DNA from: JACVRW01 sp963728155
GTDB lineage: Bacteria > Actinomycetota > Thermoleophilia > Solirubrobacterales > Thermoleophilaceae
NCBI GenBank assembly: GCA_963728155.1
Contig: CAVSJF010000011.1
Coordinates: forward strand, 62,001 to 126,000
Direction: 5' to 3'
DNA: 64,000 bases
A program made the translations under genes and the position numbers. Under the pieces are notes generated by a model. It was given only the letters and a program-made list of their open reading frames with translations. It made no database searches and was not told the origin of the DNA. Of this stretch, positions 1-8,864 are shown one piece after another; positions within the stretch are counted from its first letter, which is position 1, and every line of letters starts with the position of its first letter.

Positions 1-240
1 GGCAGCGAGGACGCTCGGAAGTCCGAAGCTCTGAGCGAGCCCCTTCTTACCTTCGCGCCCGTGACCGCATTGTTGGCGATCTCGGCGTTCTTGACCGCCC
101 CGTTCCTGGATCTGCTTGGAGCCCACGCTGTTCCTCGGCAACTGCAGGGCGGCATAACCGGTGCCGCCGAGAGCCACGAAGAGTGCGACGCAGGCTAGGA
201 CAAGCGCCGGTGAGGGACGCCCCATCTTGAGAAGCCGCAC
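1..240 (-). CDS. Partial secreted protein with Thermoleophilia-type N-terminal leader (frameshifted; continues off the left edge)
   Basis: Reading leftward from a GTG at 240 (AGGAG lies 5 nt upstream), the product starts VRLLKMGRPSPALVLACVAL and continues FVALGGTGYAA, a signal-peptide-like hydrophobic segment. A Q-L-P-R-N-S-V-G-S stretch follows. From memory, this leader plus a repeat-like K-N-A-E-I-A-N-N region is common at the start of many secreted Thermoleophilia proteins of differing function. After Lys-Gln-Ile the frame breaks: removing one base near 108 restores N-G-A-V-K-N-A-E-I-A-N-N-A-V-T-G-A-K-V. The functional part lies outside the window, so no activity can be assigned. An ATG at 225 is an alternative start. 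Confidence 0.6.
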   Translation of the reverse strand, partial: MRLLKMGRPSPALVLACVALFVALGGTGYAALQLPRNSVGSKQIQERGGQERRDRQQCGHGREGKKGLAQSFGLPSVLAA

Positions 241-323
241 GAGCGCTCCTTTCCTTCGGGGTCTTGCCGACGCTATCCGACCCGATCGGGCCTTGCAAGC
301 CCGGCGGCGCAGCCCAGGGCCGA

Positions 324-706
324 TCAGAGCCCGGCGGCCATCAGGACGTCGCGGTCGCGGTCGTAGCTGAGCAGCGCGCTCGCCTCGCCGGGTTCGACCC
401 AGCGCAGCTCGTCGACCTCATCGCTGGCCACGAAGCCGGGGTCGGACTCCACCTCCATGCAGCCAGTAGCGCACCACCTTCGGGCGCCCGCGCACCTCGT
501 AGTTCACCGCCGGGAGCTCGCGCACCAGCCGCGCCAGGAGGCCCGTCTCCTCGGCGATCTCGCGCAGGGCCGCCTCCTCGAAGGTCTCGCCCGGAGTCGA
601 GCTTGCCCTTGGGCAGCGACCAGTCGTCGTAGCGCGGGCGGTGGACGAGGGCCACCAGCCCGTCGCGGACCACCACGCCGCCCGCCGCTCGCACCTGGTC
701 GCTCAC
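324..706 (-). CDS. NUDIX hydrolase (two apparent 1-bp insertions)
   Basis: Last gene of the lysA-hom-thrC-thrB run. Its GTG start (706-704) overlaps the thrB stop in a GTGA tetranucleotide. The N-terminus reads VSDQVRAAGGVVVRDG and then L-V-H-R-P-R-Y-D-D-W-S-L-P-K-G-K. With one base removed near 590 the Nudix box follows (G-E-T-F-E-E-A-A-L-R-E-I-A-E-E-T-G), matching GX5EX7REUXEEXGU. A second extra base near 459 must be removed to continue W-L-M-E-V-E to the TGA at 324. Corrected length is about 126 aa, typical for a small MutT-like phosphohydrolase. It would cleave a nucleoside-diphosphate-linked substrate that cannot be specified from sequence. Both breaks look like sequence errors because every Nudix residue survives. 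Confidence 0.8.
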
Positions 707-1560
707 AGCTCCCTCACGTCGGCACCCCCGGGCGCGAACGTCACGCGCCGGACCTCGCAGCCGGGCGCCGCCTGCCCCAGGCGCTCGACGACCGCCCCGG
801 TCTGCGCCCAGTGGCACCAGAAGAGCACGGTCGGGCCGGCGCCCGAGATGGTCGCCCCCACGGCGCCGAGCCCGGCCGCGGCGTCCAACAGCTCCATCGA
901 CCGCGGATAGAGCGAGCGCCGGCGCGGCTGGTGGAGGCGGTCGTGCAGGCCGCGGCCGATGAGGGAGAAGTCACCCGATGTCAGGCCGAGCACCAGCAGC
1001 GAGGCGTGGCCCACGTTCTGCACCGCATCGATCAGCGGCACCTCTGCCGGCATCGCCGCGCGGGCCTCGGCGGTGGGAACCTCATCGGGCGGGATCACCA
1101 GCACCCCCTCGAGCCCTTCCGGTGGGTCGAAGCGCGCCGGCGCCTCTTCCGAGCCGGCGCACACCACGAACCCGCCGAACAGGGCGGCGGCCACGTTGTC
1201 CGGATGGCCCTCGAGCTCGGCCGCGTGCTCGAACAGCCCGGCGTCGAGCTCGTATAGGTGGTCGGCTGCGCTCAGCCCGGCGACGATGGCCGCCGCGCTG
1301 GAGCCCAGGCCGGCGGCGGGCGGGATGGCGGAGCGGATGCGAAAGGAAAGGCCGTCGGCCGGGTGCAGGCGCTCGAAGCCCCGCACGCACAGGTTGGTGC
1401 GGTCGAGCGGCACGCCGGGAACGTCGCACTCGACCGAGAACTCGCCCGTCTCCTCCACCTCCAGCTCCAGGTCGATGGCCAGCGCCGCGGCCAGCACGTC
1501 GTAGCCCGGCCCGAGGTTGGCCGTGGAGGCAGGCACGCGAACGAGGCGCCGCCGGTTCAG
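703..1560 (-). CDS. thrB: Homoserine kinase
   Basis: GHMP-family kinase that phosphorylates L-homoserine in threonine synthesis. N-terminal VRVPASTANLGPGYD matches the family start. The ATP-binding motif PPAAGLGSSAAAIVAG lies near residue 90, and the C-terminal GHMP motif reads GATISGAGPTVLFW. About 285 aa, normal for ThrB. The start is uncertain. The first beta strand requires translation from about 1560, where the only candidate is a CTG overlapping the thrC stop as CTGA. A GTG at 1536 would begin directly at Val-Pro-Ala and lose part of that strand. It sits between thrC and a NUDIX gene and is presumably translationally coupled to both. Confidence 0.9.
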   Translation of the reverse strand: MNRRRLVRVPASTANLGPGYDVLAAALAIDLELEVEETGEFSVECDVPGVPLDRTNLCVRGFERLHPADGLSFRIRSAIPPAAGLGSSAAAIVAGLSAADHLYELDAGLFEHAAELEGHPDNVAAALFGGFVVCAGSEEAPARFDPPEGLEGVLVIPPDEVPTAEARAAMPAEVPLIDAVQNVGHASLLVLGLTSGDFSLIGRGLHDRLHQPRRRSLYPRSMELLDAAAGLGAVGATISGAGPTVLFWCHWAQTGAVVERLGQAAPGCEVRRVTFAPGGADVREL

Positions 1561-2550
1561 CCCAGCACCGCCCGCTCGACGCTGTCGATGTCCGGCTCGC
1601 ACGGAACCACCGAGCTGGCCCGGTTCATGGCGGTCTGCGGGTCCTTCAGCCCGTGGCCGGTGAGCACGCACACCACCCGGCCCTCCGCGCCGTACTTGAG
1701 CAGGCCCGCCACCGAGGCCGCGGAGGCGGGCTCGCAGAACACGCCCTCGCGCGGCGCCGAGCAGCGCGTAGGCGTCGAGGATCTCGGCGTCGGACACCGC
1801 GCGGATCTCGCCGCGCGACGAGGTGACCGCGCTCATGGCGTCCTCCCAGCGCGCGGGATTGCCGATGCGGATCGCCGAGGCCACGGTCTCCGGGTCCTCG
1901 ACCGGCGCGCCGTGAACCAGCGGGGCCGCGCCGTCGGCCTGGTAGCCGTGCATGCGCGGCGCCGAGTCGAACTCCTGGAAGCCCTTCCACCACGAGGTCA
2001 CGTTGCCAGCGTTGCCCACCGGTATGCAGAGCACGTCGGGCGCCTCGCCGAGCTCGTCGCACACCTCGAAGGCGCCGGTCTTCTGCCCCTCCACCCGGTA
2101 GTCGTTGACCGAGTTGACCAGCGCGATCGGGTGGCGCTTGGCCAGCTCGCGCACCAGCGCCAGCGCCTGGTCGAAGTTGCCCCGCAGCGCGATCACCTGG
2201 GCGCCGTGCATGAGGGCCTGGGCCAGCTTTCCCGTGGCGATCTTGCCCTCCGGAACGATCACCGCGCCGCGCATGCCGCCGCGCGCCGCATAGGCCGCCG
2301 CGCTGGCCGCGGTGTTCCCGGTCGACGCGCAGATCACCGTCTCCGCCCCCTCGGCCTTGGCCGCCGAGACGGCCACCGTCATGCCGCGGTCCTTGAAGGA
2401 CCCGGTGGGGTTGGCGCCCTCGAGCTTGAGCCAGACCTCGCAGCCGGTCAGCTCGGACAGATGCTCGGCGGGGACGAGCGGCGTGTCTCCCTCCCCCATC
2501 GTCACCAGCGGCTCGACCGGCAGCCGGTCGCGGTAGCGCCAGAGGCTCAA
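1557..2550 (-). CDS. thrC: Threonine synthase (one apparent 1-bp insertion)
   Basis: PLP enzyme converting O-phosphohomoserine to threonine. It begins at TTG 2550 (SLWRYRDRLPVEPLVTMGEG). GANPTGSFKDRGM carries the PLP lysine, CASTGNTAASAAAYAARGG the glycine-rich loop, and PVGNAGNVTSWWKGF a further conserved motif. The frame breaks near 1751, where one extra base in a GCGCG run separates L-L-G-A-A from E-G-V-F-C-E-P-A-S-A-A. Corrected, the protein is about 330 aa and ends at TGA 1557-1559. The TTG start overlaps the corrected hom stop (TTGA). Third gene in the lysA-hom-thrC-thrB order. Confidence 0.9.
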
Positions 2551-3778
2551 GGCACATCCCGAACGTCTCCTCGATCACGCGGATGACCCGCGGCGGCTCG
2601 CGCACGAAGTCGAGCCGCGCGATCAGGTCCACGGCCGCGCGGAACTTCGACTCGAGCACGGGGTGCATGACCATCACCAGGCGCGCCTCCTGACCCAGGC
2701 CCTTCTGCACCACCGACCGGATCGACACGTCCTGCATGCCGAGGATCTCCGCCACCTGGGCCAGCACTCCGGGCCGGTCGTCCACCTCGAGGTGCATGTA
2801 GAAGGAGAACTCGACGTCGGTGACCACCGGCTGCTCGACGGCCGGCGCGGGCAGCGAGGGCGGCGGGATCATCGCCGAGACCACGTCGCCGAGCACGGCG
2901 CTGGCGGTCTGAACGCCGCCGGCGCCGGGGCCGCTCAGCGTGATCTCGGTGATGGCCGGCGATTCGATCGTGACCGCGTTGAAGGCGCCGTTCACGCTGG
3001 CCAGCGGGTGGTCGGCGTAGAGGAAGGCGGGGTAGACGTGCACGGCGATGGCGCCGTCGATGCGCTGGGCGGACCCGACCAGCTTGAGGGCGAGGCCGAG
3101 GTCCTTGGCGTAGCCGATGTCGTCGGGCGTTATCCGCTCGATGCCCTCGTAGCTGACCTGCTCGAGGCGCACCGCGGCGTTGAAGGCCAGGCGGGCGAGG
3201 ATGGCCATCTTGGCCGCGGCGTCCTTGCCCGTCACGTCCTCGGTGGGGTCGGCCTCGGCGTAGCCCATCTCCTGCGCCTCGCCGAGAGCGGCCTCGTAGG
3301 TGGCGCCGGTGGCGGCCATCTGGGTGAGGATGTAGTTGGTGGTGCCGTTGACGATGCCGTGCACGCGCTCGATGTGGGCGCCGGCGAGCGACTCGCCCAT
3401 CACGCGGATGGCCGGCACCACGCCGGCCACCGCGCCCTCGAAGCGCAGCTGCACCTGGCCGCGCCGGGCGGCGTCGAAGATCTCCTCACCGTGCTGGGAG
3501 AGCAGCTGCTTGTTGGCCGTGACCACGTGGCGGCCCGCCTCGAGCGCGCGCATCACGTAGTCCCGGGCGGGATCGATGCCGCCCATCAGCTCCACGATCA
3601 GGTCGCTGCGCTCGAGGATGTCCTCGAAGTCGCCACGCGAGCGCGTGAGCACACCCGACAGCTCGGGCCGGCGGCCGGTCTCGGCCTCCACCGCCTCGGC
3701 GCGCTCCTCGAGCAGCGCCGCGAACGCGGACCCCACGGTGCCGTGGCCGAGCAGCCCGACGTAGAAGGGCTCAGACAT
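2547..3778 (-). CDS. hom: Homoserine dehydrogenase (apparent 1-bp deletion near the C-terminus)
   Basis: NAD(P)H-dependent reduction of aspartate semialdehyde to homoserine, the branch point to threonine and methionine. The N-terminal Rossmann motif is GLLGHGTVGSAF. The catalytic-domain segments VNGTTNYIL, EADPTEDVTGKDAAAK and KLVGSAQ are present. A C-terminal ACT domain starts around residue 345 (FYMHLEVDDRPGVLAQVAEI), which suggests allosteric control. No in-frame stop occurs at the natural end, and the frame would run on through thrC. Restoring one base in the GAGGAG run near 2567 gives an ending at TGA 2547-2549 that overlaps the thrC start. ATG 3778 overlaps the lysA stop by 8 nt. Confidence 0.9.
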
Positions 3779-5003
3779 CGCGCGCCGTCAGGTCGTCGAA
3801 CGTCTCGCGGCGCACGACCACGCGGGCGTCGCCGTCGCGGCAGAACACCACCGGAGGCCTGCGCACCGCGTTGTAGTTGTTGGCCATCGCATGACCGTAT
3901 GCCCCGGTGGCCGGGATCACCAGCACGTCGCCGGGGCGGGGGTCGTCGAGCACGGCGTCGCGCACCAGGATGTCGCCCGACTCGCAGTGCATGCCGGCGA
4001 CCGTGCATTCCAGGTCACCGCCAAACCGGTCGGCGATCTCCGGCTCGTAGCGCGCGCCGTAGAGGGCGGGCCTCAGGTTGTCCGACATGCCGCCGTCGAC
4101 CGCCACGTATGTGCGAACTCCCGGGATGCGCTTGACCGTCCCCACCGTGTAGAGGGTCACCCCCGCGTTGCCCACCAGCGAGCGACCCGGCTCGCACAGC
4201 ACGGTCACCCCCTCCGGGGCCGAGCGCAGCAGGGCGTCGGCATAGTCCTCGATCGAAGGGGGATGGTCTTCCGCCGTATATGCGATGGCCAGGCCTCCGC
4301 CCAGGTTGAGCAGCGGCCAGTCGCCCATGGCGGAAAGGGTCTCGCCCAGCCGCTCGAAAGCCTCCAGGTCGAAGAGCTGGGAACCGATGTGCGCGTGCAG
4401 CCCGCGCAGCTCGAGCCCCGCCGCGGCGCACGCATCCACCGCGCGCGGCACGTCGTCGAGGCCAAAGCCGAACTTCGAGTCCTCCTGGCCGGTCTGGATG
4501 TGGGAATGCGTCGCCGGCCGGATGCCGGGGGTCACGCGGAGCATCACCCGCGCATCGCGCCCGCGCAGGCGCTCGACCTCGTCGAAGGAGTCGACCACGA
4601 TGATGCCCACGCCCGCTCCGAGCGCCTGGTCGAGCTCGGCCGGCGTCTTGTTGTTGCCGTGCATGTAGATGCGCGCCGGGTCGAAGCCTCCGGCCAGCGC
4701 AATGTGCAGCTCGCCGCCGCTCGCCACGTCGACCGAAAGGCCCTCGGCCGCGAGCAGCCGCATCACCGCGGTGCAGGGAAAGGCCTTGCTCGCGTAGATG
4801 ATCTCGAAGCGCTCGGTGCGGGCGGAGAAGGCCTCGGTATAGGCCCGGGCACGCGCGCGAATGTCGTCCTCGGCGTACACGTAGGCCGGAGTGCCGAACT
4901 CACGCGCGAGCTCGATCACGTCGCAGCCGCCCACCACGAGGCGGCCGCGCTCGTCGAGGCGCGAACCGAGGGGAAATACGTGCGAGACGCCCACCGCAGC
5001 CAT
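3771..5003 (-). CDS. lysA: Diaminopimelate decarboxylase
   Basis: Converts meso-diaminopimelate to lysine using PLP. The PLP lysine is in IIYASKAFPC, HIGSQ and LNLGGGLAI build the barrel phosphate site, CEPGRSLVGNAG is the conserved C-domain motif, and HCESGDIL provides the substrate cysteine. 410 aa, the usual length, with ATG at 5003. It leads the minus-strand lysine/threonine operon and overlaps hom by 8 nt. Only 12 bp separate it from the divergent hydrolase gene, so the two promoters must overlap one another or reach into coding sequence. Confidence 0.95.
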   Translation of the reverse strand: MAAVGVSHVFPLGSRLDERGRLVVGGCDVIELAREFGTPAYVYAEDDIRARARAYTEAFSARTERFEIIYASKAFPCTAVMRLLAAEGLSVDVASGGELHIALAGGFDPARIYMHGNNKTPAELDQALGAGVGIIVVDSFDEVERLRGRDARVMLRVTPGIRPATHSHIQTGQEDSKFGFGLDDVPRAVDACAAAGLELRGLHAHIGSQLFDLEAFERLGETLSAMGDWPLLNLGGGLAIAYTAEDHPPSIEDYADALLRSAPEGVTVLCEPGRSLVGNAGVTLYTVGTVKRIPGVRTYVAVDGGMSDNLRPALYGARYEPEIADRFGGDLECTVAGMHCESGDILVRDAVLDDPRPGDVLVIPATGAYGHAMANNYNAVRRPPVVFCRDGDARVVVRRETFDDLTARDV

Positions 5004-5015
5004 GCGGCGGCGATT

Positions 5016-5720
5016 ATGAAGGACGCCATGGAGCATCCCGTGCCCGAGCCCCCCGAGCTGGGCGAGAGCGACGGCCTCGCCCACGCGCTGTTCCTGCCCT
5101 CGGACCCACCCCGCCGCGGGGTCGTGATCCTGCACGGGGCCGGGTCGGCCAAGGAGTCGCACTTCGACTTCGCGCGCGGCTGCCGCGCCGACGGGATCGC
5201 CGCGCTGGCCTACGACGCGCGCGGGCACGGCCGCTCGGCCGGCCAATTCGGGCCCGGGGCCATCGACGACGCGCTCGCCATGGTCGCGCTGCTGCGCCGG
5301 CACGTGGGCACGGTGGGGCTACGCGGCTCGAGCATGGGCGGCTTTCAGGCGATTCACGCCGCGGCCGCGGACCCCTCGCTGAGCGCTGTGGTGGCGATCT
5401 GTCCCGCGCCCGAGTCGTCGCTGCTGGCCATGCTGCGCTCCCGCGAGGAGCTTCGCTTCCGCTGCGACGTTCCCGCCACCGAGCGTTGGCTCGACTCCCT
5501 CGACCTCTTCGAGGCGGTCGCGCGCCTAGGCCCGCGAACGGGATTGCTGCTTCTGCACGCCCGGGGCGACGAGCAGATCCCCTGGACGGTGAGCGAGGAT
5601 CTTCACGCCGCCGCCCACGAGCCCAAGCGGCTGCTCGTGCTGCCCGGCGGACACCACCGCTCGCTGCAACACGACCTGGAGCTTCAGGCCCTCTCGCGGC
5701 GCTGGTTGCTCAAGTTTTGA
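5016..5720 (+). CDS. Alpha/beta hydrolase
   Basis: 234-aa serine hydrolase of the alpha/beta fold. VVILHGAGSAKE supplies the oxyanion loop, GSSMGGFQA carries the nucleophile elbow (Ser), and LPGGHHRSLQ the C-terminal catalytic His. A late DEQIPW aspartate is the probable third triad member. No signal peptide is visible, so it is probably cytoplasmic. Two ATGs (5016, 5028) are possible; the first is used here. The stop codon abuts a Zur-like operator, so the reading frame ends inside the regulatory region of the metal importer. Substrate unknown. Confidence 0.85.
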   Translation: MKDAMEHPVPEPPELGESDGLAHALFLPSDPPRRGVVILHGAGSAKESHFDFARGCRADGIAALAYDARGHGRSAGQFGPGAIDDALAMVALLRRHVGTVGLRGSSMGGFQAIHAAAADPSLSAVVAICPAPESSLLAMLRSREELRFRCDVPATERWLDSLDLFEAVARLGPRTGLLLLHARGDEQIPWTVSEDLHAAAHEPKRLLVLPGGHHRSLQHDLELQALSRRWLLKF

Positions 5721-5731
5721 GAATCATTCTC
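5719..5731. promoter_or_regulatory. Zur-like operator upstream of the zinc-type ABC importer
   Basis: GAGAATCATTCTC is a perfect 13-bp palindrome. With flanks it reads TTGAGAATCATTCTCG, close to the actinobacterial Zur consensus TGAAAATGATTTTCA (from memory). It overlaps the last bases of the hydrolase gene and ends 14 nt before the GTG start of the importer, so bound repressor would block transcription initiation. A second close match lies upstream of znuA (11535-11549). Confidence 0.7.
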
Positions 5732-5745
5732 GTTAAGCTTCGGCC

Positions 5746-6549
5746 GTGCCCTCGCCCGGCGACCTCTTCGAGCTGCCGTTCCTGCGCGAGGCGCTCGCCG
5801 AGGTGCTGCTGCTCGGGGCGGCCGGCGGACTGCTGAGCGCCTGGATAGTCCTTCGCCGGCTCGCCTTCTTCACCCACGCGGCCGGGTCGGCGACCTTCCC
5901 CGGGCTGGTGGCCGCGGACGCATCGGGGGTGAGCCCCACGCTCGCCGGCGTGGCCGTGGCGCTCGGCTACGCGGGTGGCGTGGAGCGAACCGGCCGAGCC
6001 GGCCGCGAGCCCGGCGAGGCCACGGCGCTGCTTCTGGTGGCCGCGCTCGCGGGCGGAATCATCCTGGCCAGCGACGTGTTCGAGTCGAGCGCGGCGGTCG
6101 ACCGCCTCCTGTTCGGCACGCTGCTTGGGCTGGGCCCGGCCGACCTCGCGCTGTCGGGCGTCACTCTGGTCCTGGCCGCCGCCGGCTCGCTCGCGCTGGG
6201 GCGGACCTGGGCGGCGGTGGCCTTCGATCCCGAAGGCGCTGCGGCCCTAGGGCTCCCCTCGGCCCGGGCGGACTTCCTGCTGCTCGGCCTCGTGGCGGTG
6301 GCGGCGGCGGCGGCCATTCCCGCGGTCGGTGCGCTCCTCGTGGCCGCCGTGTACGTGCTCCCGGGAGCGGCCGCCCGCCTCGTCACCCACACGATCCCCT
6401 CCCTGCTGGCCTGCTCGGTTGCTCTTGCCGTGGGCCAGGGACTGGCCGGCCTGTTCGCCGCCTACTGGCTCGACCTGCCTCCGGGGCCACCGGTTGCCGT
6501 GATCGGCGCGCTCGTCTACGGCATCGCTGCCCTCGTGGCCGCCCGGTGA
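5746..6549 (+). CDS. Metal ABC transporter permease (ZnuB/MntB family), subunit 1
   Basis: 267-aa polytopic membrane protein of the ABC-3 permease family, with several hydrophobic helices. LREALAEVLLLGAAGGLLSA starts the fold, and the conserved region PAVGALLVAAVYVLPGAAARLV lies near residues 195-220. GTG start; no clear Shine-Dalgarno, so the message may be leaderless. Its stop overlaps the ATPase start (GTGA). A second, distinct permease follows the ATPase, which suggests a heterodimeric channel rather than the ZnuB homodimer. Zinc is inferred from the Zur-like box and the nearby znuA; manganese or iron cannot be excluded. Confidence 0.85.
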   Translation: MPSPGDLFELPFLREALAEVLLLGAAGGLLSAWIVLRRLAFFTHAAGSATFPGLVAADASGVSPTLAGVAVALGYAGGVERTGRAGREPGEATALLLVAALAGGIILASDVFESSAAVDRLLFGTLLGLGPADLALSGVTLVLAAAGSLALGRTWAAVAFDPEGAAALGLPSARADFLLLGLVAVAAAAAIPAVGALLVAAVYVLPGAAARLVTHTIPSLLACSVALAVGQGLAGLFAAYWLDLPPGPPVAVIGALVYGIAALVAAR

Positions 6550-7313
6550 CCGAGCCCGCGGTGGAGGCCGACCACCTGTCCGCCGGATATGGCGGTCGCC
6601 CGGTGCTGCGCGACGTGACCTTCGCGGTCGACGCCGGGCGCACCGTGTGCGTGCTCGGGCCCAACGCGGGCGGCAAGACCACTCTCTTTCGCGCGCTGAC
6701 CGGCGAGCTCACCGCGATCGACGGGCACGTGCGGGTGGCCGGGCGCCCGGCCTACGTGGCTCAGACCGAGCGCACGCGCCTCGACTTTCCCGTGAGCGCC
6801 CTCGACGTGGCGCTGATGGGATCGCTCGCCGACGGGCGCTGGTGGCTGCCCCCGCGGCGCACGCAGAAGCGCGCCGCCGCCGGGGCGCTCGAGCGCGTGG
6901 GCCTTGAAGCCCAGGCGGGCGTCCGCTTCGGCGAGCTGTCGGGCGGCCAGCGCCAGCGCGCCCTGCTCGCGCGCGCACTCGTGCAGGACGCGCGCGTGCT
7001 CCTGCTCGACGAGCCGCTGTCCGGCGTCGATCCGGCCAGCGCGCAGCTGATCGCCGGCGTCTTCGGCGAGCTGCGCGCCGAGGGCCGGAGCGTGCTCGTG
7101 TCCAGCCACGACGTGGAGAGCGCCCGGGGCTTCGACCTCGTGCTCTGCCTCAACGGGCGCCAGATCGCCTTCGGCCCGCCCGCCGCGACCCTCGACCGGT
7201 CGACCCTCGAGGAGACCTACGGGCGCGAGTTGATCGTGCTCGACGAGGCGGGGCCCACGAGCGCGATCACCGTCCAGCACCACGACCACGACCACGGCCA
7301 CGCACACGGCTGA
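6546..7313 (+). CDS. znuC: Metal ABC transporter ATP-binding protein with His-rich C-terminal tail
   Basis: 255-aa ABC ATPase. The Walker A motif GPNAGGKTT lies near residue 39, the signature LSGGQRQR near 137, Walker B VLLLDEPLSGVD near 156, and the switch His in SSHDVESA. It powers the two flanking permeases. The last residues, TVQHHDHDHDHGHAHG-like in composition (alternating His and Asp), form a probable metal-binding tail. It overlaps the upstream permease by 4 nt and the downstream one by 1 nt, so the three are co-translated. Gene symbol assigned by family and Zur-box context. Confidence 0.9.
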   Translation: MTEPAVEADHLSAGYGGRPVLRDVTFAVDAGRTVCVLGPNAGGKTTLFRALTGELTAIDGHVRVAGRPAYVAQTERTRLDFPVSALDVALMGSLADGRWWLPPRRTQKRAAAGALERVGLEAQAGVRFGELSGGQRQRALLARALVQDARVLLLDEPLSGVDPASAQLIAGVFGELRAEGRSVLVSSHDVESARGFDLVLCLNGRQIAFGPPAATLDRSTLEETYGRELIVLDEAGPTSAITVQHHDHDHGHAHG

Positions 7314-8122
7314 TGAGCGAGATCGAGCTCCGCGGCATGATCGAGCTCGCGCTGGCCGGCGGATTCTGCGGCGCGCTTGGCTTCTGGGTGCTTAGCGAGC
7401 GGCTGACCTACGGGGCCGAGTCGCTGGCCCACGGGCTGCTTCCGGGGCTCGTGCTGGCGGGTCTGGCCGGGGCACCCCTCTTCCTGGGCGCCGCCGGTGG
7501 AGCGCTGGTGGCCGCTGCGCTGATAGCACTCTGCGTGCGCGACGCCCGCGTCGGCCCGGACGCCGGCACGGCCGTGGCGGTGACCGGGCTCGTTGGCCTG
7601 GGCGGGCTGCTAGCTCTTGCTCCGGACGCGCCGCAGCGCCTCGAGGAGCTGCTCTTCGGCGACCCCCTCGGCGTGACCGACGGTGATCTCATCGCCGCCG
7701 CGGTGCTGGCGCTGGCCGGTGGCGCCGCGCTCGCGGCGCTGCACCGGCCCCTCACGGCGAGCGCCTTCGACGCCGACGGCGCCGCCGCCCTCGGGCTGCG
7801 CCCCGCGCTCATCCGCCTCGCCCTGCTCACCCTGGTGGCGGCGGCCGTGGCCGTGACCGTTCAGGGCCTCGGCGCCCTGCTGGTGCTGGCCGTGATCGTG
7901 GCGCCGCCGGTGGCCGTGCGCGCGCACGTGTCCACCCCGGCGGCGGCCATGCTGGCCGGAGCGGCGGTGGCGCTGCTCGGCGGGGTCGCCGGCATCCAGC
8001 TCTCGGCCGCGGCGGGCAGCGCAGCCGGGGCATCGGTCGCCCTCGTGCTGTGCGCGATGGCGGCGCTCGGGGTGGTCAGTGGGCGGCGGCCGGCCGTGCG
8101 GCATTCCGCCGGGCGACCATGA
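7313..8122 (+). CDS. Metal ABC transporter permease (ZnuB/MntB family), subunit 2
   Basis: 269-aa ABC-3 family permease with about eight hydrophobic helices (for example GFCGALGFWVLSERLTYGAE near the N-terminus and QGLGALLVLAVIVAPPVAVR near residue 185). The ATG overlaps the ATPase stop by one base. Sequence differs clearly from the first permease, implying a two-permease importer. Its 3' end overlaps the convergent lgt gene by 47 bp. Confidence 0.85.
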   Translation: MSEIELRGMIELALAGGFCGALGFWVLSERLTYGAESLAHGLLPGLVLAGLAGAPLFLGAAGGALVAAALIALCVRDARVGPDAGTAVAVTGLVGLGGLLALAPDAPQRLEELLFGDPLGVTDGDLIAAAVLALAGGAALAALHRPLTASAFDADGAAALGLRPALIRLALLTLVAAAVAVTVQGLGALLVLAVIVAPPVAVRAHVSTPAAAMLAGAAVALLGGVAGIQLSAAAGSAAGASVALVLCAMAALGVVSGRRPAVRHSAGRP

Positions 8123-8831
8123 TCGCCACTCCGAGCGCCAGCAGCGCGAGGCTGAACAGCTGCGCGAGCGTCAGGCCGCCCACCACCGAGTCGTTGCGGC
8201 GGATCAGCTCAATCAGGAAGCGCTCCACGCCGACAATGACCAGATAGAGGCCGAACAGGACACCCGGCGCGAAGCGGTCGCGCAGATGCCAGAGCACGAG
8301 CGTGGCCAGCCCCATCACGAGTGTGTCGTAGACCGGCGTGGGGTGGACGGACTCGTCGGTGGGCACGGTGCCCTCGGGATAGGCCATGGCCCACGGCAGG
8401 TCGGACTCGATCCCGTAGTCACCGTCGCCCGACACCTGACAGCCGATGCGCCCCACCACGTAGCCGATGGCGATCGGCGCGGCGGCGGTGTCGCAGAGCT
8501 CCCAGCCGAGCCAGCCGCGCCAGCGCGCCCAGAGCAGCACCCCGATCGCGCCGCCGAACAGTCCGCCGAAGAACACGAGCCCGGAGCCGGAGAAGATGTT
8601 TCCGAGCAGATCCCCCGACACCTCGTCCCAGTTCTGGATCAGGAAGTCGACGCGCGACCCGACCAAGCCGCCCACCAGCGCGGCAAACGCCGCCTCGTAG
8701 GTCCAGTCGGCCGGCTTGCCGAGCTCGCGCAAGCGGCGAGCGAAGATGGCCCCCGAGCAGACGAAGGCCAGGGCGAAACAGATCCCGAAGGTCTTCAGGT
8801 CGAGCGGGCCAAGGGAGATCTCGGGCAACAT
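8076..8831 (-). CDS. lgt: Prolipoprotein diacylglyceryl transferase
   Basis: 251-aa integral membrane enzyme that attaches diacylglycerol to the lipobox cysteine of prolipoproteins, the first step of lipoprotein maturation. The Lgt signature appears as GYVVGRIGCQVSGDGDYG, with the essential Arg. The N-terminus (LPEISLGPLDLKTFGICFAL) is typical, and HPTPVYDTLV with RNDSVVGGLT match later conserved loops. ATG at 8831. At least four lipoproteins in this window would be its substrates (znuA, the amino-acid binding protein, and products at 26143 and 28942). It overlaps the converging permease gene by 47 bp. Confidence 0.93.
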   Translation of the reverse strand: MLPEISLGPLDLKTFGICFALAFVCSGAIFARRLRELGKPADWTYEAAFAALVGGLVGSRVDFLIQNWDEVSGDLLGNIFSGSGLVFFGGLFGGAIGVLLWARWRGWLGWELCDTAAAPIAIGYVVGRIGCQVSGDGDYGIESDLPWAMAYPEGTVPTDESVHPTPVYDTLVMGLATLVLWHLRDRFAPGVLFGLYLVIVGVERFLIELIRRNDSVVGGLTLAQLFSLALLALGVAIMVARRNAARPAAAH

Positions 8832-8864
8832 TCCCCGGGCAGGGTAGTCAGACGCCCCTCTACG

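Noticed and set aside
1646..3778. A 710-aa homoserine dehydrogenase with an extra C-terminal domain
   Set aside because: The extension is an out-of-frame reading of thrC; a single missing base near 2567 explains it better.
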